DNA of 44,267 nucleotides from Planctomycetota bacterium (GCA_021808105.1 JAKBCC010000016.1:1-44267), one strand, 5' to 3'. Shown: positions 18,922 through 27,311, counted from the stretch's first letter. Notes: a model not told the origin generated them from the sequence alone. Program-made: numbers and translations.

Positions 18922-19641
18922 ATGCAGATATCCGGTAAGTTTCGCCACATTTTTTTTCTGTGCTCCCTGGTGTGTTTTGGCTGTGTATTGTCGGCCAATG
19001 CGCCACGTGCCACCGCGGCTCGAGTGCGTATTGCCTGTGTGGGTGACAGTATTACCTGGGGATATACTATTACCCATGATCGGCTGGCGCGGGCGTGGCC
19101 CGGGGTGTTGCAGAAGTTGGTGGGGAAAAAGTACAAATCGGATAATTTTGGTCATAGCGGGGCTACGTTGCTGAAGAAGGGGAACCTTCCGTACTGGACG
19201 ACGCCGGAGTTTAAGGCGGCCACCAAATTTGATCCCAACATCGTCATTATTATGCTGGGCACCAATGACACGAAGCCGAAAAACTGGAAGAAATACGGAT
19301 CGCAGTTTACGGCGAATGCGGAATCATTGATCCGGCATTTTGAACATCTTCAGGCGCATCCGAAAATCTATATCTGCACGCCGCCGCCCGTGGTGCGAAA
19401 TCAGAAACTCGGTATCGGAAACCCGTGGGGCATTAATGAAAAGGTGCTGGTTCATGGCGTCATACCGGCGATCAAACGGGCCGCACGGGCCATGCACATT
19501 CCGGTGGTACATCTGCACGGCTTGATGATGAAGCGGGCGACGGAACCGATGTATAAATATTTTGCCCATGATGGGGTGCATCCGGATCCGCTGGGGCAGG
19601 CGCTGATGGGAAAAATTATCTATCGGGCGGTTTTCCAATAA
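18922..19641 (+). CDS. Secreted SGNH/GDSL-family hydrolase
   Basis: This is a 239-residue esterase or acylhydrolase of the SGNH superfamily. A signal peptide covers about residues 1-32. The four block motifs follow: GDSITWG (block I, nucleophile Ser), a Gly block around NFGHSGATL (block II), GTNDTKPKNW (block III, Asn), and DGVHPDPLG near the C-terminus (block V, catalytic Asp and His). This form is common in planctomycete enzymes acting on acetylated carbohydrates, but the substrate is not fixed by sequence. The start is supported by AGGAG 7 bases upstream. A membrane protein gene follows 30 bp downstream in the same direction. Confidence 0.88.
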   Translation: MQISGKFRHIFFLCSLVCFGCVLSANAPRATAARVRIACVGDSITWGYTITHDRLARAWPGVLQKLVGKKYKSDNFGHSGATLLKKGNLPYWTTPEFKAATKFDPNIVIIMLGTNDTKPKNWKKYGSQFTANAESLIRHFEHLQAHPKIYICTPPPVVRNQKLGIGNPWGINEKVLVHGVIPAIKRAARAMHIPVVHLHGLMMKRATEPMYKYFAHDGVHPDPLGQALMGKIIYRAVFQ

Positions 19642-19671
19642 TCGCTTTGTCAACGCCAGGAGTTCTATTTA

Positions 19672-20319
19672 ATGCAGATGATCGCCCAACCTGCCCCCTG
19701 GGAACGTCGCCGTCCGCTGGTGCTGGCATTTCTGTGTATTATCTTTGCTGCATGGTTTGCCTGGGATGGCTGGTACGGCTGGCCGAATCATGATGACAAA
19801 GCGGTAAAACAGATGCTGCTTTCGCATCGGGTAACCGGCAAGGACAAGGCCATTGCGCGTTCCTGGCCCGGCTGGCAGCACGCGACCAACGCCCAGCGCC
19901 TGCGCTTTGATCATCTGGTGCACATGAATAATATTACGGGTTGGCATACCGTAACGGATATTCATAACCAGCGATGGATTGTTCTGGCGATCAGCCTGGT
20001 GGCGGCGGGGGGGATGATCTGGTTTCTGCGGGTGAAGTCCAAACGCATTGTGGCTGATGATCAGGGGTTGCATCTGCCCAATGGAAGTATGGTGGCGTAT
20101 TCGGCGATGAAGGTTATTGATAATCGACGGTGGCCCGGTGCGGGGCTGGTCACCGTTGAATATGCCAATGATGCGGGGCAGAGTCATCATGCGGTTTTGG
20201 ATGCTGTGATTTATGAAAATCTGCCATCGTTGTTAAACGAAGTCATCGCACGAGCCACGGCTGCGCAGGTGTTAAACCCACCGGAAAAGCCGGCAGCGGC
20301 AGCGGGCATGGAGAGTTAA
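19672..20319 (+). CDS. Two-TM membrane protein of unknown function
   Basis: I do not recognise this family. The 215-residue product has a first transmembrane helix at about residues 16-32 (LVLAFLCIIFAAWFAWDGW) and a polar loop of about 70 residues. A second helix lies near 104-120 (IVLAISLVAAGGMIWFL). A C-terminal domain of about 95 residues follows, looking like a small beta-rich module (RIVADDQGLHLPNGSMVAYSAMKVID). A ribosome site (CCAGGAG) precedes the start. It is sandwiched between the SGNH hydrolase (30 bp) and the receiver-like gene (4 bp), so it probably belongs to an operon reaching tsaD. Confidence 0.75.
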   Translation: MQMIAQPAPWERRRPLVLAFLCIIFAAWFAWDGWYGWPNHDDKAVKQMLLSHRVTGKDKAIARSWPGWQHATNAQRLRFDHLVHMNNITGWHTVTDIHNQRWIVLAISLVAAGGMIWFLRVKSKRIVADDQGLHLPNGSMVAYSAMKVIDNRRWPGAGLVTVEYANDAGQSHHAVLDAVIYENLPSLLNEVIARATAAQVLNPPEKPAAAAGMES

Positions 20320-20323
20320 TATT

Positions 20324-20761
20324 ATGGCATTGGCGGCGATCGTAACAGACTTGATATTCTCCACCAAAATTGTCGCCGAAGCGCGGGCGCAGCAACGGCA
20401 GGTTCGGGTGCTGCGCTCTTACAGCGTGTTGAGTGAGTTTCTCCATATAACGCCTCCGGACCTGCTGATTGTGGATATGAATTGCGGGGGCATTAACCCC
20501 CTGGCTGCGATAGCACTGGCAAAAAATACCAAGCCCGACTGTAAGATTGTCGCCTATCTATCGCATGCTCAGCAGGATTTGGCGCAACAGGCGATGGAGG
20601 CGGGTGCGCAACAGGTGGTGCCGCGCTCGGAATTCGTGACGTTGCTTCCGGCACTGGTGCAAGAATATGCCGAGGCTGCGACGTCTGCTGCAATGCCTGC
20701 AACACAGCCGGCATCCGGGACAAAAACGCGCACCGCGGACTTTCCATCGGAATCGCGGTAA
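20324..20761 (+). CDS. Stand-alone degenerate receiver (pseudo-receiver) domain protein
   Basis: The 145-residue protein has the alternating beta/alpha pattern of a CheY-like receiver: AAIVTDLIF (beta 1), DLLIVDMN (beta 3, Asp51 in the phosphoacceptor position), KIVAYLS (beta 4) and AQQVVPRSEF (beta 5). The paired acidic residues after beta 1 are reduced to one Asp, and the conserved Lys of beta 5 is Arg101. Phosphorylation-dependent switching is therefore doubtful. A 35-residue Ala/Thr-rich tail follows. It starts 4 bp after the membrane protein gene and ends 30 bp before tsaD. The assignment is by fold pattern, and a true partner is not visible. Confidence 0.65.
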   Translation: MALAAIVTDLIFSTKIVAEARAQQRQVRVLRSYSVLSEFLHITPPDLLIVDMNCGGINPLAAIALAKNTKPDCKIVAYLSHAQQDLAQQAMEAGAQQVVPRSEFVTLLPALVQEYAEAATSAAMPATQPASGTKTRTADFPSESR

Positions 20762-20791
20762 CCCGCGCTGGTGCTCTGGCACGGAGTTGGC

Positions 20792-21844
20792 ATGTCCTGT
20801 GTATTAGGTATTGAAACAACATGTGATGAAACGGCATGCGCGGTTGTTGAAGATCGCCGCATCGTGCGGTCTAATGTTATTGGTACGCAAATTGATCTGC
20901 ATCAGAAATATGGCGGGGTGGTGCCGGAAATTGCGGCGCGGGCGCACATTGAGTGGCTCAATGACATTATGGCACAGGCTATGAAAGTCGCCGGGGTGAG
21001 CGGGAAAGATATCTCGGGCGTTGCGGTGGCTAATTGCCCGGGACTTGTAGGGTGCCTGCTGGTAGGCGTGTCGGCGGCCAAGGCTTTGGCGTTTGCATGG
21101 GATAAGCCGCTGGTGGGTGTGAATCACGTGCATGCACATTTGTACGCGGGATGTCTTGTTCCGGCTGAACGCGTGGGTCAAGAGGCGGGGGTACTGCCGG
21201 AATCGCCGCCGCTGCCGGCGTTGGGGCTGGTGATTTCCGGAGGGCATACCACGCTGTATGACGTGCAGGCATTTCATTGTCTGCATCGCCTGGGGTCCAC
21301 CATAGATGATGCGGTGGGGGAGGCCTTTGATAAAGTTGCTGCGATACTGCAACTTGGATACCCCGGCGGTCCGTTGGTGGAGAATCTGGCCCGCAGCGGT
21401 CGGGCGGATGCGGTGAAATTCCCATTGTCTCTTCTGGGGAAGCAATCGTTGGATTTTTCCTTCAGCGGATTGAAAACAGCGGTTTTGTACCATGTGAACG
21501 GCCAGGGTGGAGCGCAACGCACCAGCGCGGATATAACACCGCAGCAGCGGGCGGACACGGCGGCGGCATTTCAGCGCGTGGTGGCGGAGGTGTTGGAAAT
21601 TAAAGTGCGCCGGGCGATGGACGCCGTGAATCCCCGATCCTTGATTGTCGGGGGGGGCGTTTCGGCCAATGGGGCCATTCGGAACTGTTTACAGCGCGTG
21701 GCGGATACGGCGAAAATTCCACTATATTTGCCGCCCATGGCGTATTGTACAGACAACGCCGCCATGATCGCGGGCCTTGGAGCGCAGCTATTGGAGGCCG
21801 GGCATTGTGCGGATCTGGATTTATCAGCGATAGCGACGGCGTAG
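20792..21844 (+). CDS. tsaD: tRNA N6-adenosine threonylcarbamoyltransferase
   Basis: TsaD transfers the threonylcarbamoyl group to A37 of ANN-decoding tRNAs and works with TsaB, TsaC and TsaE. The start MSCVLGIETTCDET has the conserved N-terminal motif. The metal-binding HVHAH lies in NHVHAHLYAG near residue 110. SGGHTTLY, the GEAFDK segment and the C-terminal GGGVSANG and YCTDNAAMIA motifs are all present. ATG 20792 is preferred over the in-frame GTG at 20771 because GGAG lies 7 bases upstream and the family begins here. At 350 residues it has the normal length. Its partner genes are not in the window. Confidence 0.96.
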   Translation: MSCVLGIETTCDETACAVVEDRRIVRSNVIGTQIDLHQKYGGVVPEIAARAHIEWLNDIMAQAMKVAGVSGKDISGVAVANCPGLVGCLLVGVSAAKALAFAWDKPLVGVNHVHAHLYAGCLVPAERVGQEAGVLPESPPLPALGLVISGGHTTLYDVQAFHCLHRLGSTIDDAVGEAFDKVAAILQLGYPGGPLVENLARSGRADAVKFPLSLLGKQSLDFSFSGLKTAVLYHVNGQGGAQRTSADITPQQRADTAAAFQRVVAEVLEIKVRRAMDAVNPRSLIVGGGVSANGAIRNCLQRVADTAKIPLYLPPMAYCTDNAAMIAGLGAQLLEAGHCADLDLSAIATA

Positions 21845-22224
21845 CGACGTAGGTTACAGGTTATAGGGGACAGTGACAACGAGCACGCAGGAGTTAGGAG
21901 CTAGGAGTTAGAGGGTTTTTGGAAGCGCGGCGCTTCCAGGGAATGCGGGATGCCAGATGCTCGACTCCTAGTTCAGTATTGATCAGTAGATTCAGTATTT
22001 AACAGTAAACACAGTAGGTGGAGAAATCAGCAGGCTTGTCAGTCAAGCGGAATAGAAGCGGCAGCTTCTAAAGCCTTCTAACTTCTAACTCCTCACTTCT
22101 AGCTCCTTCGCCGGTTCCCTCCGCAGGCGGGGAAATATTTTTTCAATATTAAGCTTGTATTAGCCGATCAAAAATGTTATGAAGAGGTTGTGACTTCGAC
22201 TTCTCTTTTTTTTGGGAGGTTACC
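21845..22224. other. Repeat-rich intergenic region
   Basis: This gap of about 380 bp contains several short repeats. There is a GGAGTTAGGAGCTAGGAGTTAGAG run at 21890-21913, with a loosely inverted counterpart at 22077-22110. A perfect palindrome GGAAGCGC-G-GCGCTTCC lies at 21921-21937, and the TAGAAGC...GCTTCTA hairpin at 22053-22070. The CAGTA array is listed separately. Just before the small ORF at 22225, TTGTAT and TATGAA about 17 bp apart could be a weak promoter. Confidence 0.5.
21974..22016 (+). repeat. Five CAGTA direct repeats at 9-10 bp spacing
   Basis: CAGTA occurs at 21974, 21984, 21993, 22003 and 22012, with intervals of 10, 9, 10 and 9 bp. This spacing is near one helical turn. 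The role is unknown. Confidence 0.6.
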
Positions 22225-22359
22225 ATGCCCCATCGGCGCACCAGTGGTTCTAAAGTTCGTTCCCATAAATTTGGATTTAATAAGGCGAGTTTCCAGCAGC
22301 GAAAGGTTGCGCGGCTCGAAGGGCGTCGCGCGCTATCGACGCTTCCGCGAGAAGAATAA
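22225..22359 (+). CDS. Small basic protein (44 aa), unknown
   Basis: A 44-codon frame starts MPHRRTSGSKVRSHKFGFNK and ends LSTLPREE. It is preceded by a strong ribosome site (GGGAGG, 5 bases from ATG) and a T-rich stretch. The product is very basic, with about 12 Arg/Lys and 2 His, suggesting nucleic-acid or ribosome binding. I do not recognise a family. It lies 80 bp before the response regulator in the same direction. The good ribosome site is the main argument that it is translated. Confidence 0.4.
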   Translation: MPHRRTSGSKVRSHKFGFNKASFQQRKVARLEGRRALSTLPREE

Positions 22360-22439
22360 ATTGACCCGTTGCTATATAATGCCGCCGGGTTTTGCAGTCC
22401 TCGTTTTATGCGGGACACTTTACCATGGAGGCCTTATAT

Positions 22440-22928
22440 ATGGCGGCACCGGTTCGCAGCAGCAATGATACGCATTTGCCCCGCAGCACCATTTTAGTCG
22501 TGGATGATAATCCGCCTAATGTTGAGCTGATTCAGGCGTATCTGGAATCCATGGACTGCACAACGGAGGTGGCGGTGGATGGCGTGGACGCTTTGGCGAA
22601 AATTCCTCAGGTCATGCCGGATTTAATTATTCTGGATGTCATGATGCCGCGCATGAGCGGGTTTGAAGTTTGCCGTAAGCTGAAATCCGATGCCCGTTAT
22701 CGCGACATCCCTATCCTGATGCTTACCGCGTTGAACGAATTAGGGGATATTGAGCGGGGCGTGGAAAGCGGCACCGATGATTTTCTCACCAAGCCGGTCA
22801 ATAAACTCGAGTTGCTCACGCGTGTGAAAAGTCTTTTGCGGGTGCGGCACTTGAAGGGGCAATTGGAGCGGACTTTGGCATATTTGCATGAAATTGAGGC
22901 CAATGAGCCGCGGCGGCCGCAAGGGTAG
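22440..22928 (+). CDS. Single-domain response regulator
   Basis: This is a CheY/PleD-type receiver of 162 residues with all key residues intact. The acidic pair D22-D23 lies in ILVVDDNPPN, phosphoacceptor D66 in LIILDVMMPRMSG, T96 in MLTAL and K118 in FLTKPVN. A C-terminal helix of about 35 residues follows and no output domain is present, so it signals by protein contact. ATG 22440 is chosen because GGAGG lies 8-13 bases upstream. An ATG at 22425 and a TTG at 22392 are alternatives. The cognate histidine kinase is not in the window. Confidence 0.92.
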   Translation: MAAPVRSSNDTHLPRSTILVVDDNPPNVELIQAYLESMDCTTEVAVDGVDALAKIPQVMPDLIILDVMMPRMSGFEVCRKLKSDARYRDIPILMLTALNELGDIERGVESGTDDFLTKPVNKLELLTRVKSLLRVRHLKGQLERTLAYLHEIEANEPRRPQG

Positions 22929-23018
22929 TGCTTTCACGGCTACAATTTTGACGGTGGGCCGGCGGGGAATTTTAGCCTGTTGCGGGCAGTGCATTGGGCG
23001 GCATTTCCAGCCAGACGT

Positions 23019-23048
23019 TTGACTGTTTTGCAAGTTCTAGGCTATAAA
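23019..23048 (+). promoter_or_regulatory. Probable sigma-70-type promoter for the GH10-fold gene
   Basis: TTGACT at 23019-23024 and TATAAA at 23043-23048 are separated by 18 bp, each close to the -35 and -10 consensus. The start codon lies about 86 bp downstream at 23135. Confidence 0.55.
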
Positions 23049-23134
23049 ACACCGTGCGAATGCGGTTTATCCGCAGAAGCGTGCCGGTTGGGCGGCACAC
23101 AATGAAGACGCCGGTTTAGGTAAGCGAGAAGTTG

Positions 23135-24679
23135 ATGTTACGTTTTCAGGTATTCCGCGATGGCCAAGCGCCGACAGAGCTGGATTTAGGCTCGGCTTAC
23201 CTGGTTGGTTCCGATAGCGTGCCAATCCGCGGTGAATTGGCGTATGTGGATGGTGAAATTCGCTGTCGTAAGCGCCCGGCCGGGCCGGCGGCGCTGGCGT
23301 TGATGTGGGAGGTACGCGGTTTTGGTTCCGTGATGCTTGAGACGGTTCGCCTGCCCGAACGCAGCCAGCCTTATGTGCTGAATGTTGAACTGGCCCGCAA
23401 TCGCATGATGAAGCTCTTGCAGAAGCGGGAAGATTGGGGGCTGTTGGATATTCCTGAAGCGCAGGGGGTCAATCAGAAATTTAATGAAGCCCGTGATTTA
23501 CTTGTCGAAGCCATGGAGAATCTGGAAAATCCGGCTTTAGCCGCCAAGTCTGCGGATAAATGTCTAACTATAGCCGTGCCTGCCTCCGAACAGACGGCAC
23601 TGGTTCATGCGGAATTGCTGTTACAGCGCCGCATCGCCACGCGGGCCTTTCCCAAAAATGTTTTTGGTTGTGCCGCTGCACCGGAGCGTTCGGATGATGC
23701 GTATCGTCGGAAAGTGGTGGCCGCCGGCGAGTTTGTCTATCTCCCGATGACGTGGAAGTTTCTGGAGCCTCAGGAGCAGACCTTCAACGCTGCCCCTATG
23801 GACAATTGGGTGGAATACCTTCGGCAGTCTAAACTCCCCATCGTGGCCGGCCCGCTGGTGCATTTTTCCGAAGCGGCTATTCCTGATTGGCTTTATATCT
23901 GGGAGCATGATTACGAAACCGTGCGCGGCTTGCTGTATGAACATATTGAACGGGTGGTGCAGCGCTACGGTGCCAACATTGTTCTTTGGAATGTCCTTAG
24001 CGGATTGCATGTGAATTCGCATTTTTCCTTTACCTTTGATCAACTCATGGATCTGACGCGCATGGCCATTACGCTGGTCAAAAAATTGATACCTACGGCC
24101 CAGACGATGATCGAAATTACGCAGCCGTGGGGCGAGTATTATGCCAAAAATCAGCGCAGCATTCCTCCGATGATTTATGCGGAAATGGCGGTACAAAGCG
24201 GTATTCCGTTTGATATTTTCGGCGTGCAGTTGTGTTTTGGCACACCGCGCGACGGCGGCTGGCAGCGCGATTTATTTCAGATCAGTGCGATGCTGGATCG
24301 TTTTTCGGCTTTGGGCAAACCGGTGGTCATAAGCCGCATGGGCGTGCCGAGCGTACAAAGCGAGAAGAATGCCGTCGCGGGTTTATGGCGCAAGCCCTGG
24401 AACGATCACCTGCAAAGCAAATGGCTTGAGGCATTGTCTAACATTGTGCTTTCCAAGCCCTTTGTAGAGGCGATGACATGGGCTGATGTTGTTGATTCGG
24501 AAACCGGGTCCGTGCCCGGCGGCGGTTTGCTTACTGCGGATTTGACCGCCAAACCAGCCATGCAGACGTGGCTGGCCATGCGGCGTGCCGTGATGGCCGT
24601 GCGGCAGGGGACACAGAAATCCGCATCGGCACCGGTAGCAGTTGCGGCCAATAAAGGCGTTCCCGGTACCACCGCGTAA
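23135..24679 (+). CDS. GH10-fold protein lacking catalytic glutamates
   Basis: The 514-residue product has an N-terminal beta-rich domain of about 90 residues, a helical linker, and a C-terminal TIM-barrel region (about 180-480) with GH10 xylanase-like landmarks. These include FVYLPMTWKFLEP near residue 200, NIVLWNVLSGLHV near 281-293, FDIFGVQLCFG near 359-369 and KPVVISRMGVPS near 395-406. In active GH10 enzymes the WNV position continues to a catalytic Glu (WDVVNE), and the second Glu sits in a TELD-like strand. Here these positions read WNVLSG and ISRMG, so both acids appear lost. No signal peptide is seen, so the protein is probably cytoplasmic. A binding or regulatory role is possible. 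Start ATG 23135 is used, since the first in-frame codon, 23132, is TTG. Confidence 0.65.
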   Translation: MLRFQVFRDGQAPTELDLGSAYLVGSDSVPIRGELAYVDGEIRCRKRPAGPAALALMWEVRGFGSVMLETVRLPERSQPYVLNVELARNRMMKLLQKREDWGLLDIPEAQGVNQKFNEARDLLVEAMENLENPALAAKSADKCLTIAVPASEQTALVHAELLLQRRIATRAFPKNVFGCAAAPERSDDAYRRKVVAAGEFVYLPMTWKFLEPQEQTFNAAPMDNWVEYLRQSKLPIVAGPLVHFSEAAIPDWLYIWEHDYETVRGLLYEHIERVVQRYGANIVLWNVLSGLHVNSHFSFTFDQLMDLTRMAITLVKKLIPTAQTMIEITQPWGEYYAKNQRSIPPMIYAEMAVQSGIPFDIFGVQLCFGTPRDGGWQRDLFQISAMLDRFSALGKPVVISRMGVPSVQSEKNAVAGLWRKPWNDHLQSKWLEALSNIVLSKPFVEAMTWADVVDSETGSVPGGGLLTADLTAKPAMQTWLAMRRAVMAVRQGTQKSASAPVAVAANKGVPGTTA

Positions 24680-24759
24680 CACCTGTCTTAAGGTGAAAAT
24701 TTGGCCGCGTAAAATTTTGGACACGCGGTTGTATAACTTATCCCATAGCGGGACGGTGC

Positions 24760-25305
24760 ATGACGAGAGCAAATAATTCAGGTTCCTCGCAGCAGGGCGG
24801 CGTTCCAGACGGCACACCGCCTGCGACTCGTCCAGAGCCTCATATACCGGATGATAACAGTGGCCTTTTCAGCAGCTCTGCACCGGGCTTCGGTGGAAAG
24901 TCACCGCCGGCACTATTTTCTATAGCCGTGGCGACGGCCATCGTGCTTATATCAATAGGCGACAGCATTACGCGGCGCGTTGCGGATAATCAATATTCGC
25001 CTGGGTTTGCTGCGCGTGTTACGGAAACCCGGATTGATCCCAACACAGCGAGTTGGGCTTCGTTGGTTCGGATTCCGAGCATCGGCCCGGCCCGTGCTGA
25101 AAAACTCCTTGCCTGGCGCAAGCGGCATAGGAGCCGGGCGACGCCGGTGGTATTTCAGAATATGCAGGACCTGCGACATGTTCCATCCTTCGGCCCCAAA
25201 ACCCTTTTGAGCATTTCACGCTATTTGCGGTTTCCAAAGCAAATATCTACCGGCGGGGTCTCCGTGGTCAAAAGTACTAACCAAGCTTCCGTTCCAGGGC
25301 CTTAA
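24760..25305 (+). CDS. ComEA-like helix-hairpin-helix protein with one TM segment
   Basis: This is a 181-residue protein. The first 45 residues are polar and proline-rich. A transmembrane helix follows (about 50-67, PALFSIAVATAIVLISIG), then a helix-hairpin-helix DNA-binding module: RIDPNTASWASLVRIPSIGPARAEKLLAWRK, with a second hairpin around LRHVPSFGPKTLLSISRYL. This resembles the membrane-anchored ComEA receptors that bind DNA during uptake, although no other competence gene is nearby. The 3' end overlaps the convergent nrnA gene by 29 bp. Function is inferred from domain order only. Confidence 0.75.
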   Translation: MTRANNSGSSQQGGVPDGTPPATRPEPHIPDDNSGLFSSSAPGFGGKSPPALFSIAVATAIVLISIGDSITRRVADNQYSPGFAARVTETRIDPNTASWASLVRIPSIGPARAEKLLAWRKRHRSRATPVVFQNMQDLRHVPSFGPKTLLSISRYLRFPKQISTGGVSVVKSTNQASVPGP

Positions 25306-26263
25306 CCAGCGCGTCCCGCGCGCTACTTAGCGGCCCAGGCAGGCGGCAGCCGGCGGCGCGGGCATGACCGCCGCCGCCAAATTCTCGGCACACCGCGTTC
25401 ACATCAACCGTGTGTTTGCTGCGCAGGCTGGCGCGGATTTTCCCCTCGGGAGTTTCACTTAAAAATACCGAGCACACCACGCTTTCAACCATCATGGGAA
25501 TATCAATAAGCCCCTCGGTTTCCCATGTTTCAGCGTTGGCTTCGGCGATGTCTTGATTGGATAGTTCCATCGCGGCGATACGATCTCGTGCGTAAAAGCT
25601 TATGTGCCCGACCGCGTGGCTTAGCAGCACCAGCTTGGATTTTCTTTCGCTTTGCATCAGCCGCCCCCACAGCTCGGATGGCGAGGCCCCGGCGTCCAGG
25701 AGTTTGGCGGCTATTTCATGCGTGCGCGGTGTTACGCTATCAAAGCGGAACCACCCTGTATCGCCGACCAATCCTGCCAGTAAAGCGGTGGCCATGTTCT
25801 TGCTGAAGGCAACGCCCAGTATTCCGCCGAGCTTTGCGACAATCTCCACGCACGCGGCCGCAGACGTGTCCCGGTAAATGAGGTCATGGCGTAAATCGCC
25901 GGAAATATGATGGTCGAGAATCAGCACCTTGGAAGCGCTTGATTCAAGAAATGCTGTGGCCGGCTCGAGTTGCTGGCGGGCGGAGGTATCCACCACCAGA
26001 ATGCGGTCTACGGAAATGTTGGCCGCTTTCTCAGGCGTATATTCAATGCAGGATCCCGGCAGCATATTAAGAAGAAATTGCAGTGGTTGCGGTATCGGCG
26101 GCAGACACATCACATAAACTTGTTTTCCCAGCGCTGCAAGCATCAGGGCGGCACCTACCTGAGAGCCGATGGCATCGGGGTCGGGTCGAGCGTGGGTGAA
26201 AATCGCCACACTTTTGGCATCATGCAATGCTTGGGCAATGGGGGACAGTTCATTATCTGACAT
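25277..26263 (-). CDS. nrnA: DHH-family phosphoesterase (NrnA-like oligoribonuclease / pAp phosphatase)
   Basis: NrnA-type enzymes degrade short RNA oligonucleotides and dephosphorylate pAp. The DHH motifs are present: THARPDPDAIGS near residue 25, VVDTSA near 90, and ILDHHISG near 115. The C-terminal DHHA1 part ends in GGGGHARAAG near residue 305, the substrate-binding loop. The frame extends upstream to 26407, but the start at 26263 (MSDNELSPIAQAL) has AAAGGA 6-8 bases upstream and starts at the family N-terminus. It overlaps the ribF 3' end by 11 bp and is its operon partner. The ribF-nrnA order is common across bacteria. Confidence 0.9.
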   Translation of the reverse strand: MSDNELSPIAQALHDAKSVAIFTHARPDPDAIGSQVGAALMLAALGKQVYVMCLPPIPQPLQFLLNMLPGSCIEYTPEKAANISVDRILVVDTSARQQLEPATAFLESSASKVLILDHHISGDLRHDLIYRDTSAAACVEIVAKLGGILGVAFSKNMATALLAGLVGDTGWFRFDSVTPRTHEIAAKLLDAGASPSELWGRLMQSERKSKLVLLSHAVGHISFYARDRIAAMELSNQDIAEANAETWETEGLIDIPMMVESVVCSVFLSETPEGKIRASLRSKHTVDVNAVCREFGGGGHARAAGCRLPGPLSSARDALVKALERKLG

Positions 26264-27311
26264 CGTTTTCCTTTCGGCTGCTTTCACCACGGGGCATCTG
26301 ATCTGCGGTATTGTTCCCATTGCCCCTATCCGCAGGGCGGGTGTCTCCGCGCGTGCCGGATATCGGGCTTGCGGCACTATCCGGCGTATGCCGGCGTATC
26401 TGATCAATATCGCGCTTTATCTGTGCCTTGAGCGCTTCAATGCCGGAAAATTTATATTGATCCCGCAGCCAACGGGTAAATTGCAGGTCCACCTGCTTAT
26501 CATATATTGAACCGGAAAAATCCAGTACAAAGGCTTCAACGGTTACCGCTGTCCCATTAAACGTGGGATTGCTTCCAACGCTTATGGCGGCTGCGTATGT
26601 CCGCCCGGCAATGACTGCGTTGCCCGCATAAACCCCCACGGCGGGCAGCAACTGTTCACACTGGATATTCAACGTGGGATAGCCCAGTGCCGCTCCCCGG
26701 CCGGCTCCGTGCACTACTATTCCGCGCAGGGTGTAGGGGCGGCCCATTAAACGATGGGCATCGGAGACGCGGCCGTGGCCGATCAGCCAGCGGATCAGAC
26801 TGCTGCTGACATCCACCTGCGATAAATCCTGCAAGACCGCCTGCTGCGTGGGCACAAGGATCGTCTCCCAGCCGAAGCTTGGCCCCTTTTCCTGCAATGT
26901 CTTAACTGTGCCGTGTGCCCCCTTGCCAAAGGTAAAATTCCGTCCTTCGACAACAACTTTTGCGCCAATGGTATCAACCATCATCTTCTGCATAAATTGG
27001 TCGGCGGTTATATCAAGGAAATGCTGATCGGTTTGCACCACCCATAAGACATCCGGTTCAAAACTCTGGAGTATCTCCATACGCTGCGCAACGGTCATAA
27101 GGGGCTGGCGGGGAAGGTTGGGCCGCAGGATGTGCAGGGGGTGGGGATGAAACGTCATGATTACAAAATTCAGGTTCCATTTGCATGCGAGACTTTTTGC
27201 CCCGGCAAGCATCCGTTGGTGCCCCAAATGCACGCCATCAAAATTTCCCACACACAACACTGAAGGTTTTGCGGACTGGGGAAACTCGTTTGCATGATGT
27301 ATCACCAACAT
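26253..27311 (-). CDS. ribF: Bifunctional riboflavin kinase / FAD synthetase
   Basis: RibF converts riboflavin to FMN and then FAD. The N-terminal FAD-synthetase domain carries CVGNFDGVHLGHQRML (nucleotidyltransferase HxGH, near residue 20) and FHPHPL. The C-terminal flavokinase domain has GRGAALGYPTLNI (near residue 205), GVYAGNAVI, SVGSNPTFNG and VEAFVLDFSGSIYDK. A 45-residue low-complexity polar tail (SGTRGDTRPADRGNGNN...) extends past the usual end and reads into nrnA. ATG 27311 is chosen over the TTG at 27329. Divergent DUF433 antitoxin DNA lies 129 bp upstream. Confidence 0.93.
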   Translation of the reverse strand: MLVIHHANEFPQSAKPSVLCVGNFDGVHLGHQRMLAGAKSLACKWNLNFVIMTFHPHPLHILRPNLPRQPLMTVAQRMEILQSFEPDVLWVVQTDQHFLDITADQFMQKMMVDTIGAKVVVEGRNFTFGKGAHGTVKTLQEKGPSFGWETILVPTQQAVLQDLSQVDVSSSLIRWLIGHGRVSDAHRLMGRPYTLRGIVVHGAGRGAALGYPTLNIQCEQLLPAVGVYAGNAVIAGRTYAAAISVGSNPTFNGTAVTVEAFVLDFSGSIYDKQVDLQFTRWLRDQYKFSGIEALKAQIKRDIDQIRRHTPDSAASPISGTRGDTRPADRGNGNNTADQMPRGESSRKENDVR

